Source: Pseudonocardia sp. 73-21
GTDB taxonomy: Bacteria > Actinomycetota > Actinomycetes > Mycobacteriales > Pseudonocardiaceae
Length of the DNA: 64,000 nt
NCBI RefSeq assembly: GCF_001899645.1
Contig: NZ_MKVV01000045.1
Span: 24,479-88,478, forward strand
Reading direction: 5' to 3'
Under the pieces are notes generated by a model that searched no databases, was not told the origin of the DNA, and saw only the letters and a list, made by a program, of their open reading frames with translations. Every line of letters starts with the position of its first letter. Position 1 is the stretch's first letter. Both the position numbers and the translations under genes were made by a program. Positions 47,472-56,772 of this stretch are shown one piece after another.

Positions 47472-50290
47472 TGTCCACCGAAGTCGCCGTCGAGGCCCCG
47501 GCCGAACGCTCGGCAGGTGAACTGAGCCACCGCCAGATCCTGACCATCCTGGGCGGCCTCCTGCTCGGCATGTTCCTGGCCGCGCTCGACCAGACCGTCG
47601 TGTCCACCGCCATCCGCACCATCGCCGACGACCTCGGCGGGCTGAGCGAACAGGCGTGGGCCACCACCGCGTTCCTGATCACCAGCACCATCTCGACACC
47701 GCTCTACGGCAAGCTGAGTGACATCTACGGTCGCAAGCCGCTGTTCCTGTTCGCGATCTCGGTCTTCATCATCGGGTCGATCACCTGCACGTTCGCCACC
47801 TCGATGTACCAGCTGGCGGGCTTCCGGGCCTTGCAGGGAATCGGCGCGGGCGGGCTGTTCTCCATGGCGCTGACGATCCTCGGCGACATCGTGCCGCCGC
47901 GCGAGCGGGCGCGTTACCAGGGCCTCTTCCTCGCCGTCTTCGGCACGTCCAGCGTGCTCGGCCCGATCATCGGGGGCCTTCTCTCGGGCCAGAAGACCAT
48001 CTGGTTCACCGACGGCTGGCGTTGGATCTTCCTGGTGAACGTCCCGATCGGCGTCCTCGCGCTCGTCGTCGTGGCCAAGGTTCTCAACATCCCGCACGTC
48101 CCCCGGTCGCGCCGCATCGACTGGCCGGGAGCGGTCACGCTCGCGATCGGACTGGTGCCACTGCTGATCATCGCCGAGCAGGGCAGGGAATGGGGCTGGG
48201 ACTCCGGCCGGGCGTGGCTGTGCTACGCCATCGGGGCCGTCGGACTGATCGCCTTCGTGCTGTTCGAGCGCTACTACGGCGACGAGGCCCTGCTCCCCCT
48301 GCGCCTGTTCCGCACCGGACTGTTCACGCTGATCACGCTGGTCGGCGTCATCGTCGGCATGGGCATGTTCGGCGGCATCTTCGTGCTTCCGCTGTTCCTG
48401 CAGATCGTGCACGGGGCCACGCCGATCGAGTCCGGGTACCTGATGCTCCCGCTGGTCGGCGGGATCATGGTCGCGTCCCTCGCCTCCGGCCAGCTGACCG
48501 CCAGGACAGGCCGCTACAAGATCTTCCCCGTGATCGGCATCGCACTCATGATCGCCGCGATGGTGATCATGTACTTCCGGGTGAGCGTCGACATCCCGCT
48601 GTGGGAGCTGGACCTCTACATGGCCATGTTCGGCCTGGGCCTCGGCAACTGCATGCAGACCCTCGTGCTCGCCGTGCAGAACGCGATGCCCGCCCGCGAC
48701 ATGGGCGTCGTCACGGCCTCGTCCACGTTCTTCCGGCAGCTCGGCGGCACCCTGGGCACCGCGATCTTCCTCTCGGTGGTGTTCTCCACGGTGCCGAGCA
48801 AGATCGCCAGCGCCTTCACCGCCGCCCAGAGCGACCCGGCCTTCCAGGCAGCCGTCAGCGACCCGGCGGTGCGCGCCGATCCGGTCAACGCGCCCTTCTT
48901 CGCCGCGCTGAGCAGCGGCGCCGGGTCGAACGCGTCCGGGGTGCTCAACGACTCGTCGTTCCTGCAGAAGATCGACCCGCGGCTGGCCCAGCCGTTCCTG
49001 GTCGGCTTCTCCAACTCCATCGTGCTGACGTTCCTCATCGTGGCGGGTCTCCTCGCGGTGGCCTTCGTCCTCGTCCTGTTCGTCAAGGAGGTCCCGCTCC
49101 GCACGATGTCGGGCGCGCAGGCCGCGGCCCAGGAGGCGGCGGAGGCCGCCGCCGGTCCGGCGGGCGTCTCGATGTCCAAGGAGGCGGCCACCGCCGAGCT
49201 CACCACGGTGGGGGCCCCCGTGACCGTGGGCGCAGCGGCCGCGGAGGCCGAGCGCCGGGCCGGACGGCACGCGATGACGGCCTACGCGCCCGCGTCGGCC
49301 AACGGCCGCAACGGGAACGGACACCACGAGGTGAGCAACGCGCCGACGGCCTACATCGCCAGCAGCGGCGAGCCCACCCCGGCGTACGGCGCGCCCACGG
49401 TCCAGGGTCTCGCCACCCAGCCCGGTGACGGGCCCGAGGTGTACGGCGTGGTCAACCGCGGCGACGGTGTGGGCCTGCCCCAGGTCGTCGTCACCGTGGC
49501 CGACCCCACCGGCCGCCAGGAGGCGCGCACCGCCACCGACGCCACCGGCGCCTACCGCGTCCCGCTGCAGCACGGGGGCACCTACCTGGTGGTTGCCGCC
49601 GCCGGCACCTACCAGCCGCACGCCGCGCTGGTCGCGGTGTCCGACCGGCCGGTGCGCCACGACGTCTCCCTCACCGGCACGAGCGCGGTACTCGGCGTCG
49701 TCCGCGCGCCCGACCCGACCGGTGGGAACCGTCCGGTCCCCGGCATCACGGTCACGCTGATCGACGTCCGCGGTGACGTCGCCGCCGCCGGGGTCACCGA
49801 CCCGGACGGCCGCTACCACCTCACCGGCATGCCGGACGGCAGCTACACGCTCACGGCCGCAGGCCCCGGGCACCAGCCCGTCGCCGTCAGCCTCCGGCTC
49901 GACGTGGGCGCCACGGTCGAGCGCGACCTCGAGCTGCCGCGCCGCTCGCGGCTGCTCGGCACCGTCACGGCGGCGAGCAACGGCCGCGGCGTCCCCGAGG
50001 CCATCGCCACGCTGGTGGACTCGGGCGGCACGGTCGTCGGGTCCACGGTGACCGGCCCCGACGGGACGTTCGTGTTCGAGGACCTGTCGGAGGGCACCTA
50101 CACGCTCACCGCGAGCGGGTACGCCCCCGTCGCACAGGTCGTGCAGGTGACCGCGGGTGCGCAGAGCACCGCGGCGGTGGAGCTGGGCACGCCCGGCACC
50201 GCGCCGCGGGCCCCCGAGGTCGCCACCAACGGCAACGGCAATGACCACCAGGTGGGTGTGACGACGCCGCAGCACGTGGACGTGCGGTGA
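47471..50290 (+). CDS. DHA2-type MFS drug transporter with three C-terminal carboxypeptidase-regulatory-like domains
   Basis: 939 aa, about 400 longer than typical DHA2 exporters. Residues 20-550 are a 14-helix EmrB/QacA-like transporter (LAALDQTVVSTAIRTIADDL, PLYGKLSDIYGRKPLF, FRALQGIGAGGLFSMALTI). A linker rich in Ala and Glu follows, then three tandem Ig-like CarboxypepD_reg repeats at about 652-735, 737-823 and 825-915. Each carries a TDATGAYRV-type motif (TDPDGRYHL, TGPDGTFVF). If the repeats follow helix 14 they should be cytoplasmic. The gene is coupled to a YceI gene that has a fourth such domain. Confidence 0.9.
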   Translation: MSTEVAVEAPAERSAGELSHRQILTILGGLLLGMFLAALDQTVVSTAIRTIADDLGGLSEQAWATTAFLITSTISTPLYGKLSDIYGRKPLFLFAISVFIIGSITCTFATSMYQLAGFRALQGIGAGGLFSMALTILGDIVPPRERARYQGLFLAVFGTSSVLGPIIGGLLSGQKTIWFTDGWRWIFLVNVPIGVLALVVVAKVLNIPHVPRSRRIDWPGAVTLAIGLVPLLIIAEQGREWGWDSGRAWLCYAIGAVGLIAFVLFERYYGDEALLPLRLFRTGLFTLITLVGVIVGMGMFGGIFVLPLFLQIVHGATPIESGYLMLPLVGGIMVASLASGQLTARTGRYKIFPVIGIALMIAAMVIMYFRVSVDIPLWELDLYMAMFGLGLGNCMQTLVLAVQNAMPARDMGVVTASSTFFRQLGGTLGTAIFLSVVFSTVPSKIASAFTAAQSDPAFQAAVSDPAVRADPVNAPFFAALSSGAGSNASGVLNDSSFLQKIDPRLAQPFLVGFSNSIVLTFLIVAGLLAVAFVLVLFVKEVPLRTMSGAQAAAQEAAEAAAGPAGVSMSKEAATAELTTVGAPVTVGAAAAEAERRAGRHAMTAYAPASANGRNGNGHHEVSNAPTAYIASSGEPTPAYGAPTVQGLATQPGDGPEVYGVVNRGDGVGLPQVVVTVADPTGRQEARTATDATGAYRVPLQHGGTYLVVAAAGTYQPHAALVAVSDRPVRHDVSLTGTSAVLGVVRAPDPTGGNRPVPGITVTLIDVRGDVAAAGVTDPDGRYHLTGMPDGSYTLTAAGPGHQPVAVSLRLDVGATVERDLELPRRSRLLGTVTAASNGRGVPEAIATLVDSGGTVVGSTVTGPDGTFVFEDLSEGTYTLTASGYAPVAQVVQVTAGAQSTAAVELGTPGTAPRAPEVATNGNGNDHQVGVTTPQHVDVR

Positions 50291-51093
50291 GCGCCCTCAC
50301 CGGCCTTCTGACCACTCCCGACGGGTGGCCCATCACCGGGGGCACGCTCACCGCGGTGGACGCCACCGGGGTGCAGCGGGCCCGGGTGGCCAGCGGGTCC
50401 GACGGCCGCTTCCTCCTCGACGGGCTCCCGGCCGGGCCGTACACGGTGATCGTCGCGGCCCCCGGCCACGAGCCGGTGGCCCGCAGCGTCGCGGTCACCG
50501 AAGCCACCACGGCCCTGGGCGTCCTGGAGCTGGCCCGGGCGGGCGGCGGCGTGCTGCCCGCCCCGGGCACCTGGACGATCGACCCGGTGCACTCCAGCAT
50601 CCGGGCCACGGCCCTGCACCTGGGGATGGGCCGCATCCACGGCCGGCTGCGAAGCTTCAGTGGCCAGGTGCAGGTGGCCGATCCGCTGGAGAACAGCTCC
50701 GTCGAGGTCGTCATCGATCCCGACGCCGTGCAGACCGACGACGAGACGCGCGACGGCCACCTGCGCAGCCCCGACTTCCTGGACGTCGGGGCGTACCCCG
50801 AGATCCGCTACAAGTCCGACGGCCTGCGCAAGCTCGACGCCACCCACTGGGTGGTGGACGGGGTGCTCACGCTCAAGGGCGTGAGCGCCGCGGTGCCGTT
50901 GCAGGTGGAGTACCTGGGCACGGGTCCCGACCTGTGGGGAGGGGTCCGCTGCGCGTTCACCGCCACCGCGGACGTCACGCGCGACGCGTTCGAGATGAGC
51001 TGGAACCAGTCGGTGCTGGCCGGCCTGCTGGCCATCGGGCGCACCCTGCGCATCGAGATCGACATCGAGGCCGTGCAGAACCAGCAGAACTAG
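50287..51093 (+). CDS. YceI-family protein with N-terminal carboxypeptidase-regulatory-like domain
   Basis: 268 aa, GTG start in a GTGA overlap with the transporter. Residues 1-82 form a CarboxypepD_reg Ig-like unit (LTTPDGWPITGGTL, SGSDGRFLLDGLPAGPYTV). Residues about 95-265 are a YceI lipocalin-like barrel (GTWTIDPVHSSIRATALHLG, RDGHLRSPDFLDVGAYPEI, DGVLTLKGVSAAVPL). YceI proteins bind isoprenoid-type lipids. No signal peptide is visible, so unlike many YceI proteins it may be cytoplasmic. It ends in a 4-nt convergent overlap with the MGMT gene. Confidence 0.9.
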   Translation: MSALTGLLTTPDGWPITGGTLTAVDATGVQRARVASGSDGRFLLDGLPAGPYTVIVAAPGHEPVARSVAVTEATTALGVLELARAGGGVLPAPGTWTIDPVHSSIRATALHLGMGRIHGRLRSFSGQVQVADPLENSSVEVVIDPDAVQTDDETRDGHLRSPDFLDVGAYPEIRYKSDGLRKLDATHWVVDGVLTLKGVSAAVPLQVEYLGTGPDLWGGVRCAFTATADVTRDAFEMSWNQSVLAGLLAIGRTLRIEIDIEAVQNQQN

Positions 51094-51611
51094 TCGAACA
51101 GGGACGGGGTGAGCACGCCCTCGAACGCGAGCAGCCACTCCTTGGTGGGGCGGCCGCCGCCGAACCCGCCCAGCCCGTCGGCCGCCAGCACGCGATGGCA
51201 CGGCACCACCACCGGGAGTGGGTTCGATCCCATGATCGAGCCCACCCCGCGGGCTGCGGAATGGGCGTGGCCCAGGCCGCTCCGCGCGGCGAGCTCTCCG
51301 TAGGTGACCGTGGCGCCGAAGGGCACGGTGGCGAACAGCGACTCCAGCACCCGGCGCTGCGAGCCCGCGGTGAGCCGCCAGTCCAGCGGCATGTCGAACA
51401 CCCGCCGCTCGCCGGCGAGGTACTCACGCAGCTGCTGCTCGGCCACCGAACCCCCGGCGGCCACCAGCGGCTCGCCCAGACGCTCGGCTGCGCGCCGGGC
51501 GGCCGCGGGATCGTCGCCGAACACGACGAGCGCGAGCCCGAGATCGGTGACGCCGAGCGTGAGGGCACCGATGGGCGCCGAGGCCGGCAGAACGTTCCAA
51601 CGCAACGCCAT
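51090..51611 (-). CDS. ogt: Methylated-DNA-protein cysteine methyltransferase
   Basis: 173 aa suicide DNA-repair protein that takes alkyl groups from O6-alkylguanine. The active-site VVPCHRVLAADG with the acceptor Cys is present, preceded by FGATVTYGELAARSG and SIMGSNPLP (DNA-binding helix and Arg-equivalent region). The gene name follows the Ogt type, as no Ada domain is present. The ATG at 51611 gives the usual length. The convergent YceI stop overlaps it by 4 nt (CTAG). Confidence 0.94.
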   Translation of the reverse strand: MALRWNVLPASAPIGALTLGVTDLGLALVVFGDDPAAARRAAERLGEPLVAAGGSVAEQQLREYLAGERRVFDMPLDWRLTAGSQRRVLESLFATVPFGATVTYGELAARSGLGHAHSAARGVGSIMGSNPLPVVVPCHRVLAADGLGGFGGGRPTKEWLLAFEGVLTPSLFD

Positions 51612-51791
51612 CGGGCCAGTCTGCTCCGCCCCGCCGCCCCGCGGCACCCCCGTTCCCGCGCCCGACCATCGTCAGCGGTCAGCCTCGCGCGGTGATCACC
51701 GCCGATCGCACGTCGTTGCCCCGCCCGGGGCCGTGCCGTGCGGTCGCACGCCCGCGCCCTCGCGAGGGCCGTGATGTGCGTGCGGTCGCGA

Positions 51792-52409
51792 TCATGCGTC
51801 GGCGGTCGCGGGGAACAGGTCGGCCGTCAGGTGCCGCACCGCCCACTCCGACCAGTCCGGCGTGGTCCACCCCTGCTCGACGACGAGCATGGCGTAGGTC
51901 TCCGGCGACAGCAGCGCCGCCAGCACGTCCGTGGCCCGCTGCAGTGACAGCTCCACGGTGAAGCCGGGCTTCTCCGCCATCTCGTCCACCGCGCGGCCGT
52001 GCGCCGCGAGCGCCTCCTGCCGGGCCGCCGCGAGCAGCGCCGCGGGCTCGGGATCGGCGGCGGCGGCGCGCAGCACGGCGTCGAGCGGGGCCCGGCGCTC
52101 GACCGCGGCGACCGTGACGGCGACGTGCCGGGCCAGGACGGCGGGCCCGCTGCGCGCGGCCGGGGTGGGTGGCACGGATGGCTGGTCCTGCGCCACCGCG
52201 TCGAGCGCGGCCTCCAGTACGGCGGCCTTGCTGCCGAAGGACAGGTAGAGCGTCTGCACGGCCACACCCGCGGCACGGGCCAGGTCGGCCATCGTGGTCT
52301 CGAGATAGCCACGCTCCACGAACAGCGGCGACGCCGCCTCCACGACGCGGGTCCGGGTGGCGAGCGCCCGTTCGGTGCGGCCGGCTCTGGTGCGCGCGGT
52401 CGTCGGCAT
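51792..52409 (-). CDS. TetR/AcrR-family transcriptional regulator
   Basis: 205 aa. The N-terminal helix-turn-helix runs TRTRVVEAASPLFVERGYLE then TTMADLARAAGVAVQTLYLS, a standard TetR signature; the ligand domain is variable. GAGG is 6 nt before the ATG at 52409, so this Met is preferred over the one two codons upstream. It is divergent from a MoeA-like gene, with an inverted repeat between them that is probably its operator. The ligand is unknown. Confidence 0.92.
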   Translation of the reverse strand: MPTTARTRAGRTERALATRTRVVEAASPLFVERGYLETTMADLARAAGVAVQTLYLSFGSKAAVLEAALDAVAQDQPSVPPTPAARSGPAVLARHVAVTVAAVERRAPLDAVLRAAAADPEPAALLAAARQEALAAHGRAVDEMAEKPGFTVELSLQRATDVLAALLSPETYAMLVVEQGWTTPDWSEWAVRHLTADLFPATADA

Positions 52410-52421
52410 GGACATCCTCGA

Positions 52422-52449
52422 TGTAACACAATAGTGGAATGTTGTTACA
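52422..52449. promoter_or_regulatory. Inverted repeat operator between TetR and MoeA-like genes
   Basis: TGTAACA (52422-52428) and TGTTACA (52443-52449) are exact reverse complements with a 14-nt spacer. They lie 13 nt upstream of the TetR start and in the divergent promoter region. This is a typical autoregulatory TetR operator layout and stands out in AT content from its surroundings. Confidence 0.78.
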
Positions 52450-52521
52450 GAACAGTACTCCATCATGGAGTTCCAGATACGAGCGTTGGCGGCGACGCGC
52501 CGGGCGGACGAGAGTGGGGTC

Positions 52522-53670
52522 ATGCGACGCGCGCGCTCCGACCACGGCAGCCCCATGGCCTGGGCCGACGCCCGTCGCACGGCCCATGCCGCCGCGCAGC
52601 CCCTGCCCGCCGAGCCCATCGCCCTCGCCGACGCCCTCGACCGCGTGCTCGCCGGCCCACTCGCGGCGCTGGTGGACGTGCCCTCCGCCGACTGCTCCGC
52701 GATGGACGGCTACGCCGTGTGCGGACCGGGCCCCTGGACGGTCGTCGCGCACGTCCGGGCCGGCGAGCCGACGCCCGGGGCTCTGCGACCGGGCACCGCC
52801 TGCGAGATCGCGACCGGCGCCGCCGTGCCCGACGGCACGTCGGCGGTGGTGCCCTACGAGCGGAGCGAGCGTTCCGGCGACCGCGTGGGCGGCCGGGTCG
52901 GTCCCGGCACGCACATCCGGCGGGCCGGTGAGGAGACCGCAGCGGGTACGGACGTCCTGCCGGCCGGTCACCTGCTGGGCCCGGCCGCGCTCGGGCTGGC
53001 CGCCGGCGTCGGCCACGAGAAGCTGACCGTGCGCCGGGCGCCGCAGGTGTCCGCCCTCGTCACCGGCGACGAGGTGCTCGACGCCGGCATCCCGGGGGCC
53101 GGACGGGTCCGCGACGCGATCGGGCCGATGCTGCCGGGACTCGTGGCCCGGGCCGGGAGCGGGCTGACCGTCGTCACCCGGCTCACCGACTCCCGCGACG
53201 CGCTCACATCCGCCCTCGCAGCGGCCTCCACCGACGTGGTGGTGGTGTCCGGCTCGTCGTCCCGCGGCCCGGCCGACCACCTGCGGCCCGTGCTCGCCGA
53301 CCTCGACGCCGAGATGATCGTCGACGGGGTGGCGTGCCGGCCCGGCCACCCGCAGACCCTGGCCCGGCTCCCCGGCGGACCGTTCGTCGTCGGGCTGCCG
53401 GGCAACCCGCTCGCCGCGTTCGTGGCGTTCCTGACCCTGGCCCTGCCGGTGCTCACCGGCCTGCGCGGTGCACCGCTGGCCACGCTGCCGCCCGGCCCGC
53501 CGTTGCCGACGCACCCCCACGACACCCGGCTCGTGCCGGTGCAGGTGCGGAACGGGGTGGTCACGGAGGTGGCCCACGCCGGCAGCGCGATGCTCCGTGG
53601 CCTGGCCGTGGCCGACGCGCTGGCCGTGGTGGACCCGTCCGGGGCCACGGTCCTGCACCCGCTGCCCTGA
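52522..53670 (+). CDS. MoeA-like molybdopterin molybdenumtransferase, divergent
   Basis: 382 aa. Family features are the MDGYAV motif early (DCSAMDGYAV), RRAGEETAAGTDVLPAGHLL, SALVTGDEVLDAG and GLPGNPLAAF near the end. The usual TSGGVSVG-x-x-D molybdate-site motif is replaced by VSGSSSRGPADH, so catalytic ability is uncertain. The ATG at 52522 gives the family start; an earlier in-frame ATG at 52465 lies close to the TetR operator. Divergent control by the TetR protein suggests inducible, not housekeeping, use. Confidence 0.82.
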   Translation: MRRARSDHGSPMAWADARRTAHAAAQPLPAEPIALADALDRVLAGPLAALVDVPSADCSAMDGYAVCGPGPWTVVAHVRAGEPTPGALRPGTACEIATGAAVPDGTSAVVPYERSERSGDRVGGRVGPGTHIRRAGEETAAGTDVLPAGHLLGPAALGLAAGVGHEKLTVRRAPQVSALVTGDEVLDAGIPGAGRVRDAIGPMLPGLVARAGSGLTVVTRLTDSRDALTSALAAASTDVVVVSGSSSRGPADHLRPVLADLDAEMIVDGVACRPGHPQTLARLPGGPFVVGLPGNPLAAFVAFLTLALPVLTGLRGAPLATLPPGPPLPTHPHDTRLVPVQVRNGVVTEVAHAGSAMLRGLAVADALAVVDPSGATVLHPLP

Positions 53671-53673
53671 CCG

Positions 53674-54339
53674 TCAGCCCGCGTCGGGGCGCACCCCCGT
53701 GCCGACCGGGCAGGCGACGCCCGTGCCGCCGATGCCGCAGTAGCCGTTCGGGACCTTGGCGAGGTACTGCTGGTGGTAGTCCTCGGCGTGGTAGAACGCC
53801 CCGAGCGGTGCGATCTCGGTGGTGATCTCGCCGCGTCGGGCGGCCCGGAGCGCGCCGCCGTAGACCGTCGCGGTGGCCTCGGCCGTCTCGCGCTGGGCGT
53901 CGTCGGCGTAGTAGACCGCCGAGCGGTACTGCGTGCCGCGGTCGTTGCCCTGGCGCATGCCCTGCGTGGGGTCGTGGCTCTCCCAGAACACCTTCAGCAG
54001 CTGCTCGTAGCTCACCTGGGCCGGATCGAACACCACCAGCACCACCTCGGTGTGCCCGGTGCGTCCGGAGCAGGTCTCCTCGTAGGTGGGGTTCTCGGTG
54101 AACCCGCCCGCGTAGCCGACGGCGGTGGAGTACACGCCGGACGTCTGCCAGAAGATGCGCTCGGCGCCCCAGAAGCACCCCATCCCGAACACCGCCGTGG
54201 CCAGGCCGTCCGGGAAGGGCGGCTGGATGCGGTGGCCGTTGACGTGGTGGGTGGTGGGCACCCGCAGTGGCGTCGGCCGGCCGGTCAGCGCGGTGTCCGC
54301 GGTGACCATCTGCGACTTCCGTCGTCCGAACAGGCCCAT
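53674..54339 (-). CDS. msrA: Peptide-methionine (S)-S-oxide reductase
   Basis: 221 aa repair enzyme reducing Met-S-sulfoxide. The catalytic motif [11 protein letters not shown] (Cys about 55), [21 protein letters not shown] and [19 protein letters not shown] are all typical. Resolving cysteines lie in the [15 protein letters not shown] tail. A 40-residue N-terminal extension is as in other actinobacterial MsrA. It ends 3 nt from the convergent MoeA-like stop. Confidence 0.95.
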   Translation of the reverse strand: MGLFGRRKSQMVTADTALTGRPTPLRVPTTHHVNGHRIQPPFPDGLATAVFGMGCFWGAERIFWQTSGVYSTAVGYAGGFTENPTYEETCSGRTGHTEVVLVVFDPAQVSYEQLLKVFWESHDPTQGMRQGNDRGTQYRSAVYYADDAQRETAEATATVYGGALRAARRGEITTEIAPLGAFYHAEDYHQQYLAKVPNGYCGIGGTGVACPVGTGVRPDAG

Positions 54340-54391
54340 GCCCCGAGGCTACGCGTCCGGTGCCGCATCGTCGGAGGTGTTCACGTCCGGA

Positions 54392-56068
54392 TCAGAGGTC
54401 GGACGCGAGGGGGACGTCCTCGATGGCCGGCGAGGTCATCCACAGGCGCAGGGTCTGGGTGGCCGCCACGTCGTCGGCGTTGTACTCGATTAGCCGCAGC
54501 CGCTGCGACTCCTCCGGCGGGGCGCCGTCCATGCCCACCGCGTCGCGGTACCAGCGCATGGAGTTCTCGCCGCCCGCCTCCGGGTCGTGCCAGGAGAAGC
54601 CCGCGGCGGGGGCGATGCGCTTGAGGCCCTTGCCGTGGGCGCAGAGGAACCACTCGCCCACCACGGCGAACAGGTCCACCCAGCAGGGGTCGTCGATGAA
54701 CGCCTGCACCTCCGCCACGGTGGGGATGCCCGGCATGCCCGCGAAGCGCCGCGCGGAGCCCAGCAGCCAGCGGTTCTCGGCCTGCTCGTTGTAGCAGTAG
54801 GCGGCGAACGTGCGGCCCGTGGCGGCGGCCCGGGCCCGCACCCCGGAGAACCAGCCCCAGAACTCCGCGAACGAGCGCGCCTCGTCGTCGGTGGGCACCG
54901 GATCCCACGTGGCGAACGCGCGGTAGCCGTCGGGCTCGTCGCCCGGCAGCGCGCCGTGGGTGTGGCGCAGCAGCGCGCCCCACAGGTACGCGCCGCCCTC
55001 GCCGAAGCTCTCCATGTCGACGTCCACCTCGACGTCGGCGCGCAGCACGGGCACCCGCGGCACGCGGCGCACCACCGACAGGCCGCGCAGCCAGGCCCGC
55101 GCCAGCGACACGACGTCGGCGAACGGCATGCCCGGCAGCAACCCGGGCGGCTCCACCGCCGGATCGAGCGCGGCCAGCGCGGCGACCGTGCCGATGCCGG
55201 CCTCCCGCAGCGCGACGGCCGTCTCCCCGCGGACGACCAGGCTGACGTCCTGCGCGCTCTCCAGCGCCGCCTCGCAGGTGGGCCACCACGGGCAGCGGCG
55301 GCACTCGGTGACCCGCGACGGCGCGGCGAGCGCGGGCGCCCCGGTGGCCGCGGCGACGGCGACGGCCGTGCGGTCGGCGAAGCGGGCGTCGTACTCGGTG
55401 AGGGTGGAGCGACCGCCGGGCCAGTGGCCCGAGCGCAGGTCGTGCCACAGCACGACATCGGCGTCCATGCCGATGACGCCGCCGTGGTCGGCGTGGCGCA
55501 CACCGGGCGCGGGCGCCCAGCCCGCGGCCCGCAGCATCCGGTTGAGGTGGGCGAGCCGCAGCATGTCGCGCGGCTGCGAGCGGATCCTGCGGGTGGCGTC
55601 AGGGAGGGCCCGGCGTGGGGTGGGCTGCTCCAGCAGCGACGTGACGGCACCCTCGCCGGGATCGGTGACGCGGTGGCGCACCACGATGACCGGCACGTAC
55701 CCGCCCTCGGGCAGCCGCACCAGCAGCTCGGCCCCCCCGCGGCGGCCCACCCCGTCGACGTCGGGGACGACCGCTCCCCAGATCATCGGGGCCCCGGCGG
55801 CGACGGCCGCCGCGGTGGTCTCGATGCGCCCGGAGGGGCCGACGGTGACCCAGCCGGCTCCGGCCGCGGCCGCGAGCTGCGCCCCGACCCGGACGCGGTG
55901 CTCGCCGGCGTCGGCGCGGCGCTGCTCCAGCGCCGGATCGGGCAGCGCCCGCGGCTCGGCGGCCGAGGCCGGGTCGTGGTCGAGGTGGATGCGGCGGCGG
56001 CACCGGGTGAGGTCGGCGGCGTCGAGCGTCACCCCGGTTGCGGGTCGCCTGTTCTCGATGGCCGTCAC
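54392..56068 (-). CDS. TM0106-family RecB-like nuclease with Fe-S cysteines and RNase H-like C-terminus
   Basis: 558 aa from the GTG at 56068. The first third has the RecB/Cas4-like nuclease layout. One cysteine sits early (DLTRCRRRIHLDHD), and three more lie after the nuclease core (ECRRCPWWPTCEAAL), as expected for the four-Cys Fe-S cluster of Cas4/AddB nucleases. The last half resembles a DEDD exonuclease fold: VEVDVDMESF, then AYCYNEQAENRWL, then LIEYNADDVAATQTLR. No CRISPR genes are near. A DNA-repair role is likely, but the partner is unknown. Confidence 0.85.
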   Translation of the reverse strand: MTAIENRRPATGVTLDAADLTRCRRRIHLDHDPASAAEPRALPDPALEQRRADAGEHRVRVGAQLAAAAGAGWVTVGPSGRIETTAAAVAAGAPMIWGAVVPDVDGVGRRGGAELLVRLPEGGYVPVIVVRHRVTDPGEGAVTSLLEQPTPRRALPDATRRIRSQPRDMLRLAHLNRMLRAAGWAPAPGVRHADHGGVIGMDADVVLWHDLRSGHWPGGRSTLTEYDARFADRTAVAVAAATGAPALAAPSRVTECRRCPWWPTCEAALESAQDVSLVVRGETAVALREAGIGTVAALAALDPAVEPPGLLPGMPFADVVSLARAWLRGLSVVRRVPRVPVLRADVEVDVDMESFGEGGAYLWGALLRHTHGALPGDEPDGYRAFATWDPVPTDDEARSFAEFWGWFSGVRARAAATGRTFAAYCYNEQAENRWLLGSARRFAGMPGIPTVAEVQAFIDDPCWVDLFAVVGEWFLCAHGKGLKRIAPAAGFSWHDPEAGGENSMRWYRDAVGMDGAPPEESQRLRLIEYNADDVAATQTLRLWMTSPAIEDVPLASDL

Positions 56069-56164
56069 GCTCCCGAGGGTAATGACCGCCACCGACAACC
56101 TCTGTCGCTGCCGTCGGCGCGTCCGGGCTCTAGGCTCGCACCACCTGCGAGGAAGGATGCACTG

Positions 56165-56749
56165 ATGGCGCTGGGACGACGGTCCGGCTCGACCACGAAG
56201 GCGGCGGGCAAGACGGCCGTGAAGGCGTTCAAGAAGGCCGAGAAGGACACGGCCAAGTCGGTCAAGAAGGCCACCAAGCAGGCGAAGAAGTCGGCTAAGC
56301 GCTCCGGTGCGTCGGAGGTCACGGTGCAGACCGAGCGCGCGCCGTTCTCGTCGGCGCAGGCCAAGCGGCTGATCGGGGTCGGCACCACCGTGCTGCCGCT
56401 GCTCGCCCCGTACGCGCTGGCCGCGGCCACCCAGGCCCGCGGGCGCTGGGACTCCTACCGGGCCGCCCGGCTCGGCGTCACCACCGACCAGCTCACGGCG
56501 TTCAGCGGCCCCGGCGGTTCCCTGCACGCGCGCCTGTCCCACCTGGCCGAGGCGCTCACCGAGCTGGAGAAGACCGACGGCGCCGCGTTCGCCGCCGAGG
56601 CCCGGCCGCGGCTGACCGACCTGTCGGTGGCCGTGCGTGCCGCCGAGCAGATGCCCGCCACCCGGCGGCGCGCCGCGTTCAAGGCCATCGGCGGCGAGCT
56701 GGACGCGATCGAGCTCACCCTGCTCGACCACCTGGGCGTCACGACCTGA
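56165..56749 (+). CDS. Lys/Ala-rich DUF6474-like protein
   Basis: 194 aa. The first 50 residues are strongly basic with histone-like KKA repeats (AFKKAEKDTAKSVKKATKQA). A helix near 75-95 and a conserved C-terminal half (SYRAARLGVTTDQLTAFSGP, then AFKAIGGELDAIELTLLDHL) follow. The segment order matches the actinobacterial DUF6474 family as I recall it. GGAAGG lies before the ATG. The basic tail suggests nucleic acid or membrane-surface contact. Function unknown. Confidence 0.75.
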   Translation: MALGRRSGSTTKAAGKTAVKAFKKAEKDTAKSVKKATKQAKKSAKRSGASEVTVQTERAPFSSAQAKRLIGVGTTVLPLLAPYALAAATQARGRWDSYRAARLGVTTDQLTAFSGPGGSLHARLSHLAEALTELEKTDGAAFAAEARPRLTDLSVAVRAAEQMPATRRRAAFKAIGGELDAIELTLLDHLGVTT

Positions 56750-56772
56750 CGGGTCGCGTTACCGTCTGTGCC

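Noticed and set aside
46928..50275. Long minus-strand open frame (1115 codons) opposite the MFS gene
   Set aside because: It is antisense to MarR and MFS genes with matching domains, and its composition is His/Arg/Asp-rich as expected for a shadow.
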